Shown one piece after another: positions 34,701 through 46,700 of a stretch of DNA of 64,000 nucleotides. Each line of letters opens with the position of its first letter. Position 1 is the first letter of the stretch. The position numbers and the translations under genes are program-made. The DNA is from Neostapfia colusana (Eukaryota; Streptophyta; Magnoliopsida; Poales; Poaceae): contig JASWHV010000008.1 of assembly GCA_030760725.1 (NCBI GenBank), positions 49,176,057 through 49,240,056 on the forward strand. The letters are read 5' to 3'. The notes under the pieces were generated by a model, which worked only from the letters and a program-made list of their open reading frames with translations, searched no databases and was not told where the DNA came from.

Positions 34701-37700
34701 CAGCAGGCCGACTGGATGAAGATGATCAGTCTTGTTGCGCTGGCACGTGCTACAACCACGGACATACGCACCCGTCGTAGCAAGGACGAGTTGTAGAAGG
34801 AGAGGCGCAGTCGATGCACTGTCTTCTGGATGCCCTCGTGGCCCCCATCATGCGCCTTAGCTAGGAGAGAGGGCCACAAGGAGGACTTGTCGGGAACGAA
34901 GAGCATCCCCTTGTGAAGTAGAAGGCCGTCACGTTCGGCCCAATCAGCAGGTCTCCGCGCGAAGTGAGTCGAAGAGGGGAAATACTGGCGCGGATATGGC
35001 GTGAATAGCTATGTCTTCCTCGTCGCGGCGGGACAGGGCGTCAGCTGCCCCAATCAAGCGCCCCGGTCGGTACTCAACCTGCAGATCATAACCAAAAAGT
35101 TTGCTCACCCAAGCATGTTGGGGAATCGTCGTGAGTCGCTGATCCAGGATGTATTTCAGGCTGAAGTGATCAGTCCGAATAGTGAAGGGGCGGCCCCACA
35201 AGTAAGGCCGCCAATGGTGTACGACCTTCACAAGGCCGATCAGCTCACGCTCGTACGTCGGTAGCTTATGATGATGAGCCGCTACAGCGCGGCTGAAGAA
35301 TGCTATGGCGCCGTCGCCCTGGTGCAGAACCGCCCCGAAGCCGGCGCCGGATGCGTCGCAGTCGACGATGAAGCGCTTGTCGAAGTCCGACATTTGAACG
35401 AGAGGCGCTGTCATCAGCGCCTGCTTGAGTTGGGAGAAGGTGTCCTGCGCATCATCAGTCCAGCGAAATGCCTCCCGCTTTAGGAGGGCGGTGAGGGGTG
35501 CGGCCACCGCACCATACCCCGCAATGAACTTGCGGTAGTAGCCGGTGAGCCCGAGGAAGCCTCGCAAGGCTCGTAAGGATCGAGGTGTAGGCCAACGTTC
35601 CACGGCCTCCACCTTGGTCGGATCCATTGCCACGTCGTGAGCAGATATGATGTGTCCTAAGTAGGACACGGTCTCCTGGCCGAAGAAGCATTTAGATTTT
35701 TTCAGGAACAGCTTGTGTGCCCGTAGTGTCTGGAACACCCGTTTGACGTGCTGAAGGTGTTCGACCCAGGACCTGCTATACATCAATATGTCATCAAAGA
35801 AGACAAGCACAAATTTTCTGATGTAGGGGTCGAGGACGTCGTTCATCAATGACTGTAACGTGGACGGCGCATTGGTGAGGCTGAACGACATCACCAAGAA
35901 CTCATAGTGGCCTCGATGAGTTCGAAATGCCGTCTTTTCGATGTCGTCCGGGTGCATGCGCACTTGGAAGTAGCCGCTGCGGAGGTCAAGCTTGGTGAAG
36001 AACCTCGCGCCACGGAGCTCGTCCAGTAGCTCGTCAACCACCGGGATCGGGAGCTTGTCTTTCAAAGTTCTGGCGTTGAGCTCGTGGTAGTCGATGCAGA
36101 AGCGCCACGTGCCGTCGGTTTTTCGGACCAACAGTACTGGTTAGTAAAATGCAAATGTGCATTCTCGGATGATGTCCTGGCGAAGCATCTCGGCGCACTG
36201 CTTCCCAATCTCGTCTTTGAGAAGCTGGGGGTAGCGGTACGACCGGACAGCTACTGGAGCCGTGCCCGGCAGGAGCCTGATTTGGTGGTCGTGGCGCCGT
36301 GCAGGAGGAAGACCGCGTGGCTCGTCGAAGAGGTCCTGGAAGCCATCCAGGAGGGCGTCCATCATATCAGTAGGTGGTGGTAGAGAGGCACACACTGGGG
36401 CTGAACTTCGCAGCCCCGTCCAGATCACCTCATGTTCCCCGCGCCACAGTTTCATCGTGAGGTCATCAAGGTTTCTAGAGAATGGGTCCCAAAGACCGCA
36501 ACCACTGAACTCCTAGAACAAGGTCGAAGCCGTCCAGTGGAAGCGCGTAGCATGTGATGTCGAAGCGATCTCCTGCAATCATCAAGGGTACACGTGGACA
36601 GATGCCTGTACAAGAGATAGAGTCGTCGTTGGCGACTCAGACGTCGGCGCCTGGCCGCGGCAACATCATCAGGCCGAGCTCCTTAATGAGTGGCTCCCTG
36701 ATGAAGGTGTGAGTGGATCCTGTGTCGACCAATGCTGTCAGCAGGTTGCCGCGGACGCAGACCTGGAGCTTCATTGTGTTGGGAAGGTCGATGCCGGTCA
36801 GAGCGTGTAGGGAGATGCCCATATCAGCAATGGCCGCGTCAACGTCGTCATCGTCGTCAAGCTCCAGAGGGAAGATTCCTTTGTCGACACACTTATGGTC
36901 CGGTGTGTACCGCTCTGGGCAGTGATAGCACTCGCCGCTTGTCCGCTTAGCAGCCATCTCATCGGGCGTAAGGCGTTTGAAACGCGGGCGAGAGGATGCC
37001 GTTGTCAATGATGTCGGGGCAGGTGCTGCAGAACCACTTGAAGCCGTGGTGGAGGCGCGGGACACAACAGAAGAGCGCGTAGAGCGTTGAGAGGCGGCGC
37101 CCTTCTGTATTCCGCTGTCTGTTGTTGCCGTAAGTCGACGTTCAAAGGCTCTGGCCAGACTCATGGCGGTCTGTAGATTAGTGGGAAACTGCAGCTCCAC
37201 ATCCGTTCTAAGTGGCTCGCCGAGGCCAGCTGTGAAGAGGTTGATCTGCTGGCGCTGGCTGAGCTCCTCGCAACGACAAAGGACCAGGAACCGACGCTGG
37301 TACTCCTCAACTGTACCAGTACGACGGAGATCTTTAATTTCCGCCAGGTCGAAGGAGCGGAGCGGAGGCCCGAAGCGCATGTTGACGAAGTCTGCGAACC
37401 GCTCCCAGGACACGATGCCTCAGTCACGTTCTAGGGCAGTGTACCACTCGGCCGCGACACCCTCTAGGTGGAGAGACGCGAGCCACACCTTTTCTTCTGG
37501 CATAGTACGTGTCCCTCGGAAGTATGTCTCACACTTGGTGAGCCAGGGCAGAGGATCTGTTTCCCCATCGAACTTGGGGAAATTGACCTTGTGACGACGC
37601 AGCCCGCCGTCTTCGAAGGTCGGGCGCCCTGGTGGGCGCCTGGTACCGTAGTGGTCGTCGTCGCCACCATTGTCCGCAGCTGCGGGGGAGGTTGCTGCCC

Positions 37701-40700
37701 TGCGGTGAGTGTTGTTGCAGGTCCTTGTCACCGGAGAGCTTCCGCTCCGGTGCCTTCTCAACGCGCGCAAGGCGCATATTGTGGCGGTCTAAGCGCTTGT
37801 TGATGGTGTCGATCTGCCCCATCATCTTGCTCATCATGTTGCCGAGATCTTGGAGGGTGAAAGTCCCAGAATCGTCTACGGGGCCGGACATGGTCGCTGT
37901 CCCGGAGTCTCTGGATACCAATTGCTGAAGAACAGGGAGGGAGGAGCCCCCTTGGCTGCGCCTAGGTCTGCGCAAGGGGGAAACCAGCAGCGAGGAGGCG
38001 TGGGGGCAGCTGCGCAGCACGTAGCGTGGGGGAAGAGGGAGATGATCACGGCGGCTAGGGTTAGGGTTCGAAGCCACCGTGATCCAAGGAGAAGAACAGC
38101 CCCCAAAGGGTAATTCTTATTTCCTGGATGCTCCATACAAGAGGGAGGGGGGCTGCTTATATAGGAGGGACAGGACCCCCCCTTGGCCGCGCGCCCCCCC
38201 TGGTCGGTTGGGGACAATCCCCCCAAACCGATCATGACTCTTTTCTTCCTTATTTAGTCTATTTCTTTCTAGTTAAACTAACTCAATCTATAACTCCTTT
38301 ATTCTTAAACCTTTCCTTATCTAACTAAATCTTCTAGATGTCCTCCTGGTGCGGCTGCAGGGCTGGCGGCTTAGTTGTGGGCTTTGTGGGCCCTACGCCG
38401 ACCATATTGGCGGCCCACAAATGCATCCACAACACCTATACACCACAAAATTACACAATACAGTGGACAAAGCAGGGGCAGTGTCGGTTCTCATTCCTCA
38501 CCTTAACCAGACTCGCGTTGGGGTAGGGGAAGGCGGGTCGATACTCCACAGTCCACACAGAACCGAGCAGGTCGAAGGGCAGAGGATGGGGGGAGATCCG
38601 AGGGGGGCGACGATCAGGGGCGAGGGAGTCGGGGTCGGGAGTGGCGGCAAGGGAAGGGCCGTAGGCGTCGGGGGCGGCTGCCGTGGGGGGGGGGCGACAT
38701 TCGGGGTCTGGGAGCGGCGACCGGGGGGGGGGGGGGAGGACTGAATCCGGTTCTGTTCAATCGGTAGTGAATCTAGGAGCGCCATGTTTTGTGGGCTGGG
38801 CCTTAGGGTTTAGGGAACTCGGCGCCTTGGGTGTCCGCCTGGCACGACGCCTAGGCTTCAGGTGTCGGCTAGACGTCCTGGGTGGGCGCCATGGCTGCTC
38901 CAGGCGAGGCGACCTGTCCAGGCGTCGGGGCTGCACCGACTAGGCGTAGGCGACACCTTTTAATCACGGGTCCCATTTGCCTCCTCTGCGGCGATCCTAC
39001 TCACTTGAATTCCTCCCTGAAGCATATTCATTAGTGCCTTCTGTCCTTAGCCATAGCTTTGGCTTCAGTATGACAGTTTACCAAACTATAATTTGTTATA
39101 TTTTGTATTTAGGCCTCACTAGTGCTGTCATTAGACTTCATTACTGCTGTTATTAGCGGCCATTAGTACTGTCATTAGACCTCATTACTGCTTTGATTAC
39201 AGCCATTAGTGTTGTCATTAGAGGCTGTTATTAGGGGTCATTAATGCTGTGATTATAGCTAGTGGATGCAAGGCTGCTGCCCTACATGTCATGTGGGGCC
39301 GGCATTACCAGCGCCGATCCAAGGATCGGGTGCAACAGCCTGCATCCAAGGATCGGGTGCAACAGCCCGCGATGAGGGGCTAGGCAAGTTTTTAGAAAAA
39401 TAACCAGTTTAGATAAGATTGAGTTTGTTAGAGATAAGATTGAGTTGTTAGAGTTTGTTTCCTTGTTAGTAGGCTATAAGCCTAGAAATTAGAAGCAATA
39501 GGATTGAGGAATAAGAAAGAAGAATTACCTTCCCATCTCCTTCCTCCTCTACCTCCCTCCGAACCAATCTCCCACCATCGGGTGGCCAGGCAGAACCGTC
39601 GGCGCTTCTTCTGCCCAGAGCTACGACCTTCGTAGCAGGGGTCCAGCAGTCTTGGGCGCCAACGCCCTTGACAACCTGGTATCACGATCCAGGCGATCCT
39701 CCATTGCGCCGCTGCCTTCGGTGGTCGCTTCTGCCACACCACCGCTTCCGAGACGGCCGAAACCCGCACCGATGTCCAACCCGACACCGACCGTCTAGTG
39801 GTCCTCATCACCAAACTGACCAAGATAGTAGCAACTCTGTAGGCCAAGCTCGAGACAATTGAGGAACGCATAGCTGAATAGTCCACATCGGCCCTAGAAG
39901 AATGCAGAGCGGTGAGCACCACAACGACAGACCACTGCGTTTTTAGAAGTTGGACTTTCCCATGTTTGATGGGAAAACTGATCCCCTCGCGTTCATCAAT
40001 CGGTGTGAGTCCTACTTTTACCAACAACGCATCGCGGAAGAGGAACAAGTTTGGATGACATCATACAATTTAGAGGCTGGTGCTTAGCTGTGGTTCATGC
40101 AGCTGCAACGCGACGAAGGCACACCATATAGGCGCTTCATCGAGCTGCTCAACACCCGTTTTATACTGCCCTTGCGTTCCATGATGGAATAAGTCTTGTA
40201 CTCTTGGTCTTTGTGGCCCCTAGTTAGGACAACATCTTAGTCCTTGTTAGGACAACATCTTAGACCAAGGGGAGAGCATATCAGTCCTTGTTAGGATAAC
40301 ATCTTAGTCCTTCGGTAGGACATCTTATACCAAGAGGACAACATATCAGTTCTTGTTAGGACAACATCTTAGACCAAGAGGATAGCATATTAGTCCTTTG
40401 GTACGACAACATCTTGGCATCTTAGACTAGCATCTAGGTATATGCTTTGCTGCCTCAGCTATAAATATGTAACCCCAACCCCTATGTTGGGCATGGCATT
40501 GTGTGTGGAATGAAACAAGAAAAATTTCCCAACTCCTAGTATAATCCTCTCCATGAGAGTAACACTTCAGATACTAACAAGTGGTATCAGAGCCGTTCTA
40601 TCCTGTAGCCTAGACATCTCCTGCTCATCTCCTTCCCACGCCTCTCTTCATCCTCAGCCGGCAGCAATAACACCGGTTGTTTCAACTCATTCCTCCTCTT

Positions 40701-43700
40701 CTGCACAGACGAGCAACAACATGTGTGAGACAACCTCTTCCTCACACAACACTCCTCCACTAGCGCGCCATGTCCGAAGGACAGTCTCAGCACTCGGTCG
40801 CGTACCCCCATGAGTGCGGCGGCTGCAGCCCAGACGAGCGCGGAAGCGCCGACGACGCTCCCGGCAGGGGTTTGGTCCCGGCGGTGGGTTACCCTCATCA
40901 AGACCAATTACGTCGAGTGGGGCACGGTGATGAGGATATGGCTCCAAGTGCGGCACATGTGGGAAGCAGTCCGGTACGGCGACGTCGACTACTACGAGGA
41001 TCAACGGACGCTGGATGCTCTTATTGCTGCAGTACCGCCCGAGATGCAATTCTCGCTTTCCAATAAGCGGACTGCCAAGGAGGCCTGGGACACCATCGCT
41101 GCGACACGCATCGGCAGTGACCGCGCCCGCAAGACCACACTGCAGGCACTCCGCAAGGAGTGGGAGAACCTGACCTTCAAACCAGGTGAGGATGTTGATG
41201 ACTTCGCTTTCCGTCTCAACACACTACCGCAGAAGATGGTGTAGTTCGGCGACGACACCTACAACGAGGAGAGAGCCGTCGAGAAGCTCTTCCGCTGCAT
41301 CCCGAGAAGTACAAGCAGATCGCTCGCTCGAATGAGTCTCTGCTAGACCTCTCCACGATGTCGATCGAAGAGGCGATAGGCCGCCTCAAGGTCATCCACA
41401 ACGATGAATCTCAGCCTCTCTCGAGGCCTATCACCATCGGCGGGAAGCTACGTCTCACTCGGGAGCAGTGGGGGGCCTGCTAAGGTGATGGGAAGAAGGG
41501 GGATCCCTCCTCCTCGAAAGGCGGCCGCAAGCGCGGCAAGCCAAGCAAGGTGCGCGGAGGTGCCCAAGCCGGGGCGCAGAGACGTGCCGAGGGTGGCGCC
41601 CACGGAGGCGCCCAGGGCGGCGCCGTCGGCAACCGGAAGCCAGCACGAGACGACACCTGCCACAACTGTGTCAAGCTTGGTCATTGAGCCAGGGAGTGTC
41701 AGCAGCAACGACGCGGCCAGACCCACGTTGCACAGGTGGAGGAGGAGCCGACTTTGCTCCTGTCGCACGCAAGCATCGAGAGCACACGCCTTCCTCGGTG
41801 ACGGCTCCAGCAACAACAAGACTGACGGGTGGTGCTTCGACACCGACGCCATCCATCACATGACCGGTCGACGGGAGTTCTTCACTGAGTTCGACCCCAA
41901 TGTCCGAGGCTCCGTCAAGTTTGGGGACGCCTCTGGTGTGGAGATCAAGGGTGTCAGCTCCGTCATCCTCACCGCCGAGTCTGGTGAGCACAGGCTGCTC
42001 GTCGGAGTCTACTATATCCCCGCGTTGAGGAGATGGTATGGGGCCCGCCGTGCCTTGACCATGTGGAGCAGTTCTGCGATGTCTGCGTAGTGACAAAGCA
42101 GAGGCGGCTCTCTTTTCCCCAGCACTTGAGCTTCCGAGCCAAGGAGCGGCTTGACCTCGTGCACGGGGACTTGTGTGGCCCGGTGACACCGGCTATACCG
42201 GGAGGACGATGTTACTTCCTGCTGCTTGTCGTTGACGTCTCCCGCTACATGTGGGCGATGGTCCTCGGCAGCAAGGGAGAGGCTGCGGACGCAATTAGGC
42301 GCGCGCAGGCAATTGCGGAGGCGGAGTGTGGTCGCAAGCTGCGCGTGCTGCGCATCGACAACGGCGGCGAATTCATGGCGGCTGAATTTGCGTCGTACTG
42401 CGCGGATGAGAATGTTCAGCGTCACTACTTCGCGCCGTACATCCCGCAGCAGAACGGCATCGTCGAGCGACGCAACCAGACGGTTGTGGGGATGGCTCGG
42501 GCTCTCCTCAAGCAGAGGGGAATGTCGGCTATCTTCTGGGGAGAGGCGGTGGTGACGACAGTCTACATCCTCAACCGCTCGCCCACTAAGGCTCTCAACG
42601 GCAGGACGCCGTACGAGGCTTGGCATGGGCGCAAGCCGACAATCTCTCACCTACGGGTCTTCGGCTGCCTCGTGTCCGCCAAGGAGCTTGGCCACATCAG
42701 CAAGCTCTACGACAGGAGCATTCCAGGGGTGTTCGTTGGCTACGTGGAGGGCTCGAAGGTACGTGCGCGTGCGCACGACACGTGATGTAGTGTTCAACGA
42801 AGAGCGAGGATGGGCATGGGACAAGGCGGTAGACGACGGCTCGACTCCGACATACGACAGCTTCATCGTCGAGTACGTCCACCTCAAGGGAACTGGAAGA
42901 GTAGGCAACTCTTCTCCACCGACTTCAGCGCCACGCTCCCCAGTCACGATCTCGGTTGCGACAACCTCTTCGCCACCACCACCACAGCCGACGACCCCAA
43001 GCACTCCAGCACCGACTGCCATCCCTCCGGGTATGTCCACTTCGACACTAGCTCGTGTCGAGCACAACCCGGTGGAGTTCGTTACTTCGCTCTCCCACGA
43101 CGAGGAGCACATCGACGCGTACCACGACGGGGAGCCGTTGCGGTATCGTACGATGGAGGATCTTCTCGGCGACTAGCCGGTGCCGGGACTGGTCCCTCGC
43201 GATCTGGAGGCGTAGTTGCATCTTGCGTGCGACGACGGCGAGCCTCAGTCTTTCGCGGAGGCAGAGAGACACGCGACATGGCGTGTCGTGATGCAGTCGG
43301 AGATGACGCAATTGAGGACAACCGCACCTGGGAGCTCGCTGACCTCCCTCATGGTCACTGCGCGATCACCCTTATGGGTGTTCAAGCTGAAGAGGGATGA
43401 AGCCGTCGCTATTGTCAAGCACAAGGCTCACTTGGTGGCACACGGTTTCGTGCAACAGGAGGGGATTGACTTCGACGATGCCTTCACGCCTGTGGCGCGG
43501 ATGAAATCTGTGTGACTCCATGCGCTGGCTTCTCAGGAAGGCTGGCGGGTTTAGCATATGGAGGTCTATGTGCACCAGCCGCCGGGATTTACGATTCCTG
43601 GCAAGGAGGGTAAGGTGTTGCGCCTGCGCAAGGCCCTCTATGGTCTGCGGCAGGCACCAAGGGCGTGGAATGCCAAGTTGGACTCCACGCTCAAGGGGAT

Positions 43701-46700
43701 TGGCTTCAAGCAAAGCCCGCACGAGGCGGCCATCTACTAGCGAGGCAATGGAGGAAATGCCCTACTGGTGGGTGTCCATGTCGACGACTTGGTGATCACC
43801 GGAACCAAGGATGCGGAGGTAGCATCGTTCAAGGAAGCGATGAAAGCCACCTTCCAGATGAGTGACCTGAGATCTCTCCTTCTACCTGGGGATCGAGGTG
43901 CACTAGGCCGACTTCGGGATCATGCTTCGACAGACTGCCTACGCCAAGCGCATTGTTGAGCTGGCTGGGCTCACAGACTGCAACCTAGCTCTCACTCCCA
44001 TGGAGGAGAGACTGAAGCTAAGCTGCGACAGCATGACGGAGGTGGACGCTACACAATATCGGCGTCTTGTGGGGAGCCTTCGCTATCTCGCCCACACACG
44101 GACGGACTTGGCATTCTCTGTCGGCTATGTCAGTCGGTTCATGCAGCGACCGATGACGGAGCACCAACAGGATGTGAAGAGGATCATCCGCTACGTTGCG
44201 GGGACTCTTGACCATGGCCTCTACTACCCGAGGTGCCTTGGGGAGGCACACCTTGTTGGGTACAACGACAACTACCACGTCGGTGACATCGGCACTAGCA
44301 AGAGCATGAGCGGGATTCTCTTCTTCCTCGCCAAGTGCCTTGTTAGCTGGTAGCCGGTCAAGCAGCAGGTGGTGGCCTTGTCCAGCTGCGAGGCTAAGTA
44401 CATAGCGGCTCCTACCACTTCGACTTAGGCGCTCTGGCTAGTTCGACTGCTTGGTGATCTCCTCCACAAAGACACCGGAGTGTTGGAACTCAGGGTGGAC
44501 AACAAGTCCGCTCTGGCTCTAGCAAACAACCCCGTCTTTCATGAACGGAGCAAGCACATTTGGGTGAGGTACTACTTTCTTCGAGGCCGCTTGGAGGAAG
44601 GGAGCATCAAGATGTGCTACATCAACACCAAGGACCAACTTGCAGACCTGCTCACCAAGCCCCTTGGGAGGATCAAGTTCCTTGAGCTTTGCTCCATAAT
44701 CGGGATGGTCCAACTCTCTCACAAGACAACGCACAAGACTTAGGGGGAGAATGATGGAATAAGTCTTGTACTGTCTTTGTGGCCCATAGTTAGGACATCA
44801 TCTTAGTCCTTGTTAGGACATCATCTTATACCAAGAGGACAACATATCAGTCCTTGTTAGGACAACATCTTAGACCAAGAGAATAGCATATTAGTCCTTT
44901 GGTAGGACAACATCTTGGCATCTTAGACTAGCATCTAGGTATATGCTTTGCTGCCTTAGCTATAAATATGTAACCCTAACCCCTAGTTTGGGCATGGCAT
45001 TGTGTGTGGAATGAAATAAGAAATATTTCCCAACTCCTAGTGTCATCCTCTCCATGAGAGTAACACTTCAGATACTAACATTCCAATCCGCTCGGCGAAC
45101 TCGTGGCGTGGCGACGCACGGGCTCGGTCGTCGAGTACGAGGACCGGTTTGAGGCCCTGCTCCCCCTCGTTGGTGCACTCACCGAGACCCAGAAAGTGCA
45201 GCTCTTCACCGCCGGTCTACAACCGTCTCTCAGCCCGGACGTCGATATCCACAACCTCGCTTGCCATCACCATGAGTTTCGCGAGCAAACTGGAGTTGCA
45301 CGATCAGTGTGCAGGGGCCTCCGCGCCACAATAGCGCCTTACAAGCCATCGAGGTTTCCTATCGATGCCCTCACCACGCCTCGCACTTCCGGCGCCCGGT
45401 TCGCAGCCGGCTCCCCAACAGATATCGGCCACAGTCGAGGGGCGACAGACCAAGAGACTGTCCCAAGTAGAGATGGAGGAGCGACGTCGCATGGGTCTTT
45501 TACTTCAACTGCAACGAGAAGTTCGGGCGTGGCCACAACCGAGTGTGCCAACATATCTTTCTCCTTGGCTTGGCACAGGAAGACGATGAAGGGGATGTCG
45601 GGGCAGACGAGCCGGCGTCGGATGAGCCACACATTTCGATCCATGCAACCACCGGGATTCGCATAAGCGAAACAATGCAAGTGTGTGTCTACATCGACGA
45701 TATTGCCCTCCTCGCCCTACTAGGCTCCCGCTCCACCCACCACTTCATCGTCGAGATGTTGGCCTTCCGGACCTCACTTAAGCTTCGGCCTGGCGGCAGA
45801 CTGTAGGTCACAGTGGCCAAAGGCGACCGTGTAGCATGACCAGGCGTGTATCGTGGCCGGTGTTTAAAAAAGCGGTAGAAAAAAGCGAGCGGAGGAGCTC
45901 CGCCTAGCGCCTAGGCTGCCTAGGCGGCGCCTAGGTGTTTCGCAGAAAGCGGAGTTAAATCCATATAATATAATATATTATATATATATGTATATTTTTA
46001 AATTAAAAAATATTCAATCAATGAATAAAATGAGATGAGATAGAGTGTGACACTATCTTGTTAGGCAGACAGACACTAAGACACGGCACTACCATCTTGC
46101 TAACAACAACCGCAACCGATAGGGATGAAAAAGAATTAGAGTTAGTTGTTCTTTTTATATGGACACATAAAGTGGTGCAAAGTGGAATAAAGCAGAAAAA
46201 AGCGGTCCGACCGCTTAATGCCGCCGCCTAGGGAAAAGCGAAGCGGTCCGATGCCGTTCAGCGCCTAGGCGGCGCTGAAGCGGCCTAGGCGACCTCTTTC
46301 GATATGGTCCTGGGAACGCAGTGGCTCGCGTCTCTGGGACCTATCCTCTGGGACTTCGGGGCATTAACAATGTCCTTCTGGCGTGGCGACCACCAGGTGT
46401 GCTGGCGCGGCTAGGTAGGCCCGCCCAAAGCAGCAATCGGAACGTGCACCGGTGACGATCTCCTGTCCGCCCTCCTTGACGCATTCGCTCGGGTCTTCAC
46501 CGAGCCCAAGGGCATGCCGCCGCCATGTTCCCGTGACCACAACAATACACTACTGTCGGGGTCAATACCAGTGGCAGTACAGCCTTACTGGTACCTTGCC
46601 GCACACAAGGATGAGTTGCAATGCCAATGCGCGGCCATGCTCGAGCAGGGCATCATCTGCTGAAGCTCGTCGGCGTTTTCCTCTTCGGTGCTGCTGGTGT

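Larger units (their letters stand above)
21756..38434 (-). mobile_element. Ty3/gypsy chromovirus G2, with two elements nested in its 3' LTR
   Basis: TSD CCTAT (21751-21755 and 38435-38439). The right (5') LTR is intact, 37923-38434. The left (3') LTR is in three pieces, 21756-21990, 22864-22934 and 33401-33615, separated by a MITE and a Tat-type element. The order gag, protease, RT, RNase H, integrase, chromodomain reads leftward on the minus strand. Without the insertions it is about 5.3 kb. It sits inside the 5' leader of the hAT transposase. Confidence 0.93.
19130..38969 (-). mobile_element. hAT transposon (about 3.16 kb), split by gypsy element G2
   Basis: A BED/DUF659-type hAT transposase is on the minus strand at 19431-21696. 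Candidate borders carry the 8-bp repeat GTCCCATT (19122-19129 and 38970-38977), the TSD length of hAT. The left edge starts CAGGCTTGTGAATTGG; the inverse of the right edge starts CCGTGATTAAAAGG; similarity between them is only partial, so exact TIRs are uncertain. Removing G2 and its TSD leaves about 3,156 bp, a normal hAT length. Both edges contain TCTAGGCG/CCTAGTCG-type words. Confidence 0.68.
40182..45080 (+). mobile_element. Ty1/copia element Copia-2, inserted in G1 gag
   Basis: Perfect TSD TTCCA (40177-40181, 45081-45085), LTRs TGATGGAA...TACTAACA, primer site TGGTATCAGAGC at 40582, polypurine TAGGGGGAGAA at 44741. Coding order gag, protease, integrase, RT, RNase H (copia order) on the plus strand, with several stops and frameshifts. 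Copia-3 at 49,461 belongs to the same family. Confidence 0.94.

Noticed and set aside
39112..39256. CRISPR-like regularly spaced repeats
   Set aside because: Imperfect 44-bp head-to-tail repeat without unique spacers, in a plant nuclear intron.
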